Shown here: one piece after another, positions 58,790 to 64,000 of the stretch
Position numbering within the stretch: position 1 is the stretch's first letter
How the letters are laid out: every line of letters starts with the position of its first letter
Source: an uncultured Hyphomonadaceae bacterium
GTDB taxonomy: Bacteria; Pseudomonadota; Alphaproteobacteria; Caulobacterales; Hyphomonadaceae
Direction: 5' to 3'
Assembly: GCA_913057945.1 (NCBI GenBank)
Contig: CAJXOF010000002.1
Coordinates: 248,001 to 312,000 of the forward strand
Length of the DNA: 64,000 nt
Notes under the pieces: generated by a model
What the model was told of the DNA's origin: nothing
The model's input: only the letters and a program-made list of their open reading frames with translations
The model's database searches: none
Translations under genes and position numbers: made by a program

Positions 58790-59410
58790 ATGAGCTGGAA
58801 CGGGCTGGACGATTTCCTGACGCGGGTCTCAGACCGGCTCGACCCGCCCCACGGGGAAGCGCGGCTGACCGAATATGGCGACCTCGACTTCCTGACCCCC
58901 GAAGAATTGGCGGTGATCCGACCGGCAGCGGTGCTGATCGGCGTGATCCCGCGCAAAGCCGGCCCGACCGCGCTGCTCACCCTGCGCCCTGACACGATGG
59001 CCAATCATGCCGGACAGGTTGCCTTTCCGGGCGGCAAGATCGACCCCATCGACGTTGACGAAGTCGCCGCCGCCTTGCGCGAGGCCGAGGAAGAAGTCGG
59101 CGTGAACCCGGCAGAGGTGGACGTGCTCGGCCGCGGCGCGCCCTATGTCACCGGCACCATGTTCCGCATCACGCCCGTTGTCGGGCTGTTGCCGGCCGAT
59201 TTCGAGCCCAGACCAGACCCGACCGAAGTGGCGGATGTGTTTGAAACGCCCATCGATTTCCTCATGAATATCGCCAATCACCAGGTCGGCCGGGCCGTCT
59301 ACAAGGGCAAGGAACGGCAATTCTACGAGATGCCGCATGGCGGATTTCGCATCTGGGGCGTGACCGCCGGGATCATCCGGAAACTGTATCATACACTGTA
59401 CGACGATTGA
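58790..59410 (+). CDS. CoA pyrophosphatase, NudL-type Nudix hydrolase
   Basis: The 206-residue protein has the CoA-diphosphatase pattern GQVAFPGGKIDPIDVDEVAAALREAEEEVGV (the UPF0035 version of the Nudix box) and a downstream PYVTGTMFRITPVVG. It hydrolyses CoA or its derivatives to phosphopantetheine products. It forms the conserved run DUF1285-nudL-DUF6111-like-cca seen in alphaproteobacteria. Confidence 0.93.
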   Translation: MSWNGLDDFLTRVSDRLDPPHGEARLTEYGDLDFLTPEELAVIRPAAVLIGVIPRKAGPTALLTLRPDTMANHAGQVAFPGGKIDPIDVDEVAAALREAEEEVGVNPAEVDVLGRGAPYVTGTMFRITPVVGLLPADFEPRPDPTEVADVFETPIDFLMNIANHQVGRAVYKGKERQFYEMPHGGFRIWGVTAGIIRKLYHTLYDD

Positions 59411-59485
59411 TCCGGGCCGGTTTTAGGGGTTTGCTCAATCCATCCACCCCTTATCTAGGGTGTAGCAATTGGAGGGAATGACACA

Positions 59486-59971
59486 TTGGCCGGACGTATC
59501 GTCTTCGAGCTATTCATCTTCTCGATCCCGTTCCTCGTGTTCGGGCTCTACCTGCTGGCAACATCTAATGCCGAACAGGAGGGCAAGCGGAAATGGCCCG
59601 TCAACATCCTGTTCCTGTGCGGCATCGGCCTCGCCACGGTGGCCTGGTTCGTTCTGATCCTGATGGAGCCAAAGGAGCGTGACATCTGCCACGAGCCGGC
59701 TCGTATGGAGAATGGCAAGCTGATCCCGGCCCGCGACTATCCTTGTGAGCATGATGTGACCAATGTTGGTGTTCCCCGTGAACGCGACAGCGTGCGCTCT
59801 GCCAGGGGGGCGACCGGGCCCGGCACGGATGTCCATGATGCAGGCGAGATCCGCGCAACGGCGCCAGATACCGAAGATGCGGCACGTCCGGACGAAGAGC
59901 CGGTCATTCTGGCCCCGGACCCCGATGCCGATACCCCGGAGATCGTGCGGCCGGATGATGACACGAACTGA
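59486..59971 (+). CDS. DUF6111-like membrane protein with long acidic tail
   Basis: The 161-residue protein has two membrane helices (about 5-26 and 40-60) and then a polar, acidic, probably disordered tail (residues 75-161) rich in Asp, Glu and Pro. The start is TTG 59486, with GGAGG 11 bases upstream; the ATG at 59478 is out of frame. Position between nudL and cca and the two-helix N-terminus suggest DUF6111, but the long tail is unusual. It overlaps cca by 17 bases. Confidence 0.75.
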   Translation: MAGRIVFELFIFSIPFLVFGLYLLATSNAEQEGKRKWPVNILFLCGIGLATVAWFVLILMEPKERDICHEPARMENGKLIPARDYPCEHDVTNVGVPRERDSVRSARGATGPGTDVHDAGEIRATAPDTEDAARPDEEPVILAPDPDADTPEIVRPDDDTN

Positions 59972-61178
59972 CCTGACGACCGCGCCTTGGCTGGACTGGC
60001 CGGGCACGCGCGCCGTGATGGCGGCGTTGGAAGCGGCGCGTGCCGATGGCGCGCGCTTTGTCGGCGGCTGTGTGCGCAACGAATTACGCGGGGTTCCGGT
60101 CGATGACATCGACATCGCCACCCAATTGAAACCGGAGGAAACCCTGGCGGCCCTGGAAGCGGCTGGCATTCGCGCCATTCCGACCGGGCTGGAGCATGGC
60201 ACCATCACCGCCATCCATGACGGTCGCCCCTACGAGATCACCAGTTTGCGCCGCGATGTCGAGACCGATGGTCGCCGCGCCGTGGTCGCCTTCACCGAGG
60301 ACTGGGCCGAGGATGCCGAGCGCCGTGATTTTCGCCTGAACGCCATCTACGCCGCCGCCGACGGGAAGCTTCACGAAGTGGTGCCGAACTCGGTACAGGA
60401 TGCCCTTGATGGCCGGGTGATCTTCATCGGCGACGGGGACCAGCGCCTGCGCGAGGACTATCTGCGCATCCTGCGCTTCTTCCGCTTCAATGCCTGGTAT
60501 GGCGCCGACATGGATGCGGAGGGTCTTGCCGCCTGTGAGCGGCAAAAGGACGGGCTCGCAAAGATTGCCTCCGAGCGGATATGGAAGGAATTGAAACGCC
60601 TGATGGAAGCGCCCGATCCGTCCGAAGCCATGCTGGCCATGGAAGAGACGGGCGTGCTGGAAGCGGTGCTGCCCGGCGCGAGCGCGTCGGAATTGCCGTC
60701 CCTGGTCTCGGTGGAGCAGGGGACCGACCTGACGCCAGACCCGCTGCAGCGCCTGATGGCCCTGATGCCCCGCCGCGTGCGGGATGTGGCGGCAGTCACC
60801 TCACACCTCCGGCTGTCAAATGCCGAAGCCCAGCGCCTGACCGGCTGGGCTGATCCGGCGCTGACCCATGTTCTGGGCGCGCAACCGGATGCGCGGCGGC
60901 GCCTGTTCTATCGCTTCGGGACGCGTACCGTGCTGGATCGTGCCCTGATCGAGGCAGCGCAAATCTCCGCAGCCGAGGCTTATCAAGCCCTCCACGCGGC
61001 CGCGTCCGATTGGCAGAAACCGGCCTTCCCGCTGGGCGGCGCTGACGCATTGGCGGCCGGGCTCAGCGGGCCTGCGGTGGGCGAAGCCCTTCGCGCGCTG
61101 GAGGAAGACTGGATCGCCTCGGATTTCAGCCTGACGCGCAGCGTCCTGCTGGCGCGCCTCAGTTCGCAAACAGGATGA
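59955..61178 (+). CDS. cca: CCA tRNA nucleotidyltransferase
   Basis: The 407-residue class II nucleotidyltransferase adds or repairs the 3' CCA of tRNAs. Motifs are FVGGCVRNELRGVPVDDIDIAT (GxCVR and the DxD metal site, about 35-55), RRDFRLNAIY, and the head/neck motif REDYLRILRFFRFNAWYG. ATG 59955 (or 59958) was chosen inside the preceding gene's end because the longer frame from 59763 has no homology-like N-terminus. It overlaps the convergent tspO by 20 bases. Confidence 0.96.
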   Translation: MMTRTDLTTAPWLDWPGTRAVMAALEAARADGARFVGGCVRNELRGVPVDDIDIATQLKPEETLAALEAAGIRAIPTGLEHGTITAIHDGRPYEITSLRRDVETDGRRAVVAFTEDWAEDAERRDFRLNAIYAAADGKLHEVVPNSVQDALDGRVIFIGDGDQRLREDYLRILRFFRFNAWYGADMDAEGLAACERQKDGLAKIASERIWKELKRLMEAPDPSEAMLAMEETGVLEAVLPGASASELPSLVSVEQGTDLTPDPLQRLMALMPRRVRDVAAVTSHLRLSNAEAQRLTGWADPALTHVLGAQPDARRRLFYRFGTRTVLDRALIEAAQISAAEAYQALHAAASDWQKPAFPLGGADALAAGLSGPAVGEALRALEEDWIASDFSLTRSVLLARLSSQTG

Positions 61179-61647
61179 ACGCGTTCAGATAGCCGGCAAA
61201 ACTGACCCAGGCGAGATAGGGCAGCTGTAGCAGCGCGGCGAGGTGCGAATAGCGCCAGAAATCCTGCATCATCGCCACGATCAGCAACCAGAGCGCCACG
61301 AGAACGCCGAGCGCCAGCGCGACCTCATTCATCCCGAAAAAGGCGAGGCTCCAGCCTGCATTGAAGGCCAGCATCGTATAGTAGAGCCCAAGCGGGCTGA
61401 CCGCGCGATCAAACGACCCGGCCCGCTCCAGAACCAGCAGGGCGCCCGCCGCCATCAGCACGAACAGGGCCGGCCAGACGAGCACGAAGAGGATATCGGG
61501 TGGCGTGAGGGCTGGCTTGTTCAGCGCGTCGTACCAGGGGTCAGAAGTGCCGCCCGAAATCACTGCTCCTGCCGCGGCGGCTGTCACCGTCGCTAGCAGG
61601 AGCAGTATCCCTGCCCCCCAGGGAAAGGCTTTCGCGCTGGTCACCAT
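61159..61647 (-). CDS. tspO: TspO/MBR family membrane protein
   Basis: The 162-residue protein has five membrane helices and TspO features: DPWYDALNKPALTPPDILFVLVWPALFVLMA, FNAGWSLAFFGMNE and LPYLAWVSFAGYLN. TspO binds porphyrins and related ligands and in alphaproteobacteria modulates tetrapyrrole-linked gene expression. Its neighbour on the same strand is hemF, which supports this link. Confidence 0.95.
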   Translation of the reverse strand: MVTSAKAFPWGAGILLLLATVTAAAAGAVISGGTSDPWYDALNKPALTPPDILFVLVWPALFVLMAAGALLVLERAGSFDRAVSPLGLYYTMLAFNAGWSLAFFGMNEVALALGVLVALWLLIVAMMQDFWRYSHLAALLQLPYLAWVSFAGYLNAFILFAN

Positions 61648-61729
61648 CGACCACGCTTATACCTTCAAATGAAGTTTTCGTCATTTCCGAAAGGTTAATT
61701 CGGCCCGCAATGCCCTGATCGTCATCGAT

Positions 61730-61764
61730 TTTTCCCGTCCGTGCCCAAATTTCGGACGGGAAAA
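61730..61764 (-). terminator. Rho-independent terminator of hemF
   Basis: TTTTCCCGTCCG (61730-61741) and CGGACGGGAAAA (61753-61764) form a perfect 12-bp stem with an 11-base loop, 20 bases after the hemF stop. On the minus strand it ends in a T run. Confidence 0.85.
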
Positions 61765-61783
61765 GCCCCGGCAGGGTGCCTGC

Positions 61784-62668
61784 CTATGGCCATTTCACCA
61801 CGGGGGGCATGGAAGAGAGGATGCTCGTCACATTGCCGCCGGTCTTCAGGCCGAACGTCGTGCCGCGGTCGTAGAGCAGGTTGAACTCGACATAGCGGCC
61901 GCGCTGGATCAGCTGTTCCTCGCGCTGGGCTTCGCTCCAGGTCTTGTTCATGCGCCGCGCGACGAGGGCCGGATAGATTTCCGCGAACTGCAGACCGACC
62001 TGCTGGGTGAAGGCGAAATCGGCCTCCCAGTCGCCAGTATTGAAGCGGTCATAGAAGATGCCGCCGGTGCCGCGCGGCTCGTCCCGATGGGCGAGATGGA
62101 AATAGGTGTCGCAGGTCTCTTTCATCTGCGCGTAATCCGCGCCCGGATGCGTGTCACAGGCGGCCTTCATGGCGGCATGAAAATCAACACTGTCTTCGAA
62201 GTCCTGATCGCGTTGGTAGTCGAGCAGGGGATTGAGGTCTCCGCCGCCGCCGAACCAGGACTGGCTGGTCACCAGCATGCGGGTATTCATGTGCGCGGCA
62301 GGCACTTTCGGATTGCGGGGATGCGCGATCAGAGAAATGCCGGAGGCCCAGAAGCGGCCCTCGGACTTGTCCGCGCCAGGGATCTGCGCCGCGAAGGCTT
62401 CGGAGAAGGTGCCGTGGACTTCCGAGAAGTGAACGCCCACCTTTTCAAACACCTTGCCGCGCATCAGGCCCATGCGGCCGCCGCCAAGGTCTTCGCTGCC
62501 ATCGCCGCGTTTCCACTCGGTCAGGTCGAACCGGCCGGGTTTGCCAGAATACAAAGGCCGTTCGGCGGCGTCTTCCAGCGCCTCGAACCGGGCGCAGATG
62601 TCTTCCTGCAGCGCGCGGAACCAGGCGCGCGCGCGGGTCTTCTTCGTCTCGAGGTCACCATCCATCAT
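61784..62668 (-). CDS. hemF: oxygen-dependent coproporphyrinogen III oxidase
   Basis: The product is about 294 residues. It converts coproporphyrinogen III to protoporphyrinogen IX in haem synthesis. Family motifs are [60 protein letters not shown] and [14 protein letters not shown]. The start is unclear: ATGs at 62680, 62668 and 62665 lack a clear ribosome site. I chose 62668 because the family N-terminus ([15 protein letters not shown]) follows closely. tspO is downstream. Confidence 0.96.
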   Translation of the reverse strand: MMDGDLETKKTRARAWFRALQEDICARFEALEDAAERPLYSGKPGRFDLTEWKRGDGSEDLGGGRMGLMRGKVFEKVGVHFSEVHGTFSEAFAAQIPGADKSEGRFWASGISLIAHPRNPKVPAAHMNTRMLVTSQSWFGGGGDLNPLLDYQRDQDFEDSVDFHAAMKAACDTHPGADYAQMKETCDTYFHLAHRDEPRGTGGIFYDRFNTGDWEADFAFTQQVGLQFAEIYPALVARRMNKTWSEAQREEQLIQRGRYVEFNLLYDRGTTFGLKTGGNVTSILSSMPPVVKWP

Positions 62669-62856
62669 GGCGCGACACATGGCGCATGGACTGCGACACT
62701 TGCAAGCGCCCTGTTGTCACAGGCTCCAAGTCAGGATAACGCGCTGCCAATAGTAGTTTATGGGGAGGCACCCGCGCCCACTTGCCGCAATGTGCAAGGG
62801 GACGGGCTCCTGTATGACGGGCCCAGATTTCTGCCTTCGCAAGGGACGGGATAAGC

Positions 62857-63429
62857 GTGACTGACACACCTGCACACGACCACAGCGAGACGATCGACGA
62901 TGATCGCCGCAATTTCATTCACATCGCCACCGGTGCCGTTGCCTTTGGTGGCGCGGCCATGTTCGCCTGGGCCGCCATTGACCAGTGGAACCCGGCCGCC
63001 GACACCAAGGCCGCTTCGGCGCTGGATGTCGATATCTCTAAGATCCCGCTGGGCGGCGAAATTCGCGTCCTGATCGGCGGCAAGCCCTTCTTCGTGCGCC
63101 ACCGCACACAGGGCGAGATCGCGGCCGCAGAGAGCGTCAATGTCGCCACGCTGCGCGATCCGCAAACCGATGACGAGCGCCTCCACGCAAAAGCAGACGG
63201 CACGCTGAACCGCGCCATCCTGGTGACCTCCGGCTCCTGTACCCACCTCGGTTGCGTGCCGGTTGGTCCGGCCCAGGGCAATACGGGTGACTTTGGTGGC
63301 TGGTACTGCCCATGCCACGGCTCGCACTACGACACTTCCGGCCGTATCCGCAAAGGCCCGGCTCCCAAAAACCTCCCGGTTCCGGACTACAATTACGTGT
63401 CCGATTCCGTGATCAATATTTCGCTTTAA
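62857..63429 (+). CDS. petA: ubiquinol-cytochrome c reductase iron-sulfur (Rieske) subunit
   Basis: The 190-residue Rieske protein of complex III has a Tat-like signal anchor ([27 protein letters not shown]), a short flexible neck ([11 protein letters not shown]) and the [2Fe-2S] ligand motifs CTHLGC and [12 protein letters not shown] 62857 follows GGGACGGGATAAG. petB starts 16 bases after the stop, the start of a petABC operon. Confidence 0.97.
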   Translation: MTDTPAHDHSETIDDDRRNFIHIATGAVAFGGAAMFAWAAIDQWNPAADTKAASALDVDISKIPLGGEIRVLIGGKPFFVRHRTQGEIAAAESVNVATLRDPQTDDERLHAKADGTLNRAILVTSGSCTHLGCVPVGPAQGNTGDFGGWYCPCHGSHYDTSGRIRKGPAPKNLPVPDYNYVSDSVINISL

Positions 63430-63445
63430 GGGAAGGATACCGCAG

Positions 63446-64000
63446 ATGAGTGGACACGAATCTTCCTACACGCCGACCAACGCCTTTACGAAATGGCTTG
63501 ATACGCGTTTGCCGCTGGTCCGGTTTGCCCAGGACACGGCGATAAATTTCCCGACTCCGAAAAATCTCAACTACTGGTACACGTTCGGCGGCATCCTTGC
63601 TGTCTGTCTCGTCATCCAGATTGTGACCGGTGTCATTCTTGCCATGCACTATGAGGCCAGCGTCGATGGCGCCTTCGCCTCGGTCGAGCGCATCATGCGC
63701 GACGTGCCGTATGGCTGGCTGTTGCGTTACATCCACGCCAATGGCGCCTCGATGTTCTTCCTGGCGGTCTACCTGCACATGTTCCGCGGCCTCTATTACG
63801 GCTCGTACAAGGCGCCGCGCGAGATCCTCTGGATCCTTGGCTGCGTCATCTACCTGCTGATGATGGGCACCGCCTTCCTCGGCTACATGCTGCCCTGGGG
63901 CCAGATGTCCTATCACGGTTCCAACGTCATCACCGGCCTCTTCGGGGCGATCCCGCTGGTCGGCGAGAGCATCCAGACTTGGCTGATGGGCGGACCGTCG
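63446..64000 (+). CDS. petB: cytochrome b of complex III (partial, cut by window end)
   Basis: The first 185 codons are present; the gene runs past the window. It shows the N-terminal [26 protein letters not shown] helix and the first haem-ligand His pair region ([29 protein letters not shown]). [14 protein letters not shown] and the Qo-site helix with [13 protein letters not shown] follow. After PWGQM it reads SYHGSN where most bacterial homologues have SFWGAT. GGAAGGA lies upstream of the ATG. Confidence 0.97.
   Translation, partial: MSGHESSYTPTNAFTKWLDTRLPLVRFAQDTAINFPTPKNLNYWYTFGGILAVCLVIQIVTGVILAMHYEASVDGAFASVERIMRDVPYGWLLRYIHANGASMFFLAVYLHMFRGLYYGSYKAPREILWILGCVIYLLMMGTAFLGYMLPWGQMSYHGSNVITGLFGAIPLVGESIQTWLMGGPS

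Noticed and set aside
59469-59657. 62-residue plus-strand frame using the GGAGG-proximal ATG at 59478
   Set aside because: It is Ser/Arg-rich and out of frame with the two-helix membrane protein, which has better coding character from TTG 59486.

Overview
The window is GC-rich chromosomal DNA of an alphaproteobacterium, most likely a Hyphomonadaceae/Caulobacterales-type organism. Several features point this way. The order ddl-ftsQ-ftsA-ftsZ-lpxC is followed by bamD and a convergent recN-ligA. There is a LexA box of the alphaproteobacterial type (GTTC-N7-GTTC) before recN and CtrA-like TTAA-N7-TTAA motifs. Family markers include DUF1178, DUF2794, COQ9, DUF1285, an aa3-type oxidase subunit IV and SapC, and the window ends in a Rieske/cytochrome b operon. 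The family name is an inference. No rRNA, tRNA, CRISPR array or complete insertion sequence was seen, and no gene-free stretch exceeds 300 bases.

Region by region. 1-3500: tail of an unknown gene, a small membrane protein, four helically phased repeats, then a BlaI-type repressor and a BlaR1-like M56 protease fused to M23 and TonB_C domains. 3500-8730: prs, pgeF, an ammonium transporter, a cyclophilin lipoprotein, prmA and a small gene. 8900-14580: an aminopeptidase P, then LexA-controlled recN with ligA. 14590-29050: the envelope and division block on the minus strand (secA, small membrane protein, creD, murB, ddl, ftsQAZ, lpxC, bamD), interrupted by a plus-strand TonB-dependent receptor. 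29240-38020: SurA-like lipoprotein, argJ, mutT, an orphan Flp pilin too short for a routine ORF search, methyltransferase/comF, grxC, DUF1178, aa3 oxidase subunit IV, a DksA-like protein, an ABC-2 exporter and an AT-richer small membrane gene. 38140-44750: rpsU, COQ9, DUF2794, an unknown gene preceded by CtrA-like and LexA-like boxes, a YfbK-type VWA lipoprotein, a DUF885 peptidase-like lipoprotein and SapC. 44900-51160: DsbD plus redoxin, GNAT, MAPEG, nitroreductase, an AT-rich HNH gene without a normal start, and a hypothetical gene. 51350-58120: a MoxR-DUF58-BatA/DUF4159-VWA operon. 58180-64000: DUF1285, NudL, a DUF6111-like protein, CCA-adding enzyme, TspO, HemF, PetA and the start of PetB.

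The most striking feature is a possible signalling unit. The blaI promoter (580-608) and the promoter of the TonB-dependent receptor 21 kb away (21351-21379) share near-identical palindromes (CTACATTTGTAG and CTACGTTTGTAG). Both lie at exactly the same place between a -35 and a -10 element with 17-base spacing. The partner protease carries a periplasmic M23 domain that keeps its zinc ligands but appears to lack one catalytic histidine, followed by a TonB_C domain. I infer a cell-wall-sensing, BlaR-like switch that controls a receptor inserted between murB and ddl. This is a hypothesis from sequence only.

A second lead is the 117-residue unknown gene at 39791, whose short promoter region holds both a perfect TTAA-N7-TTAA and a perfect GAAC-N7-GAAC.
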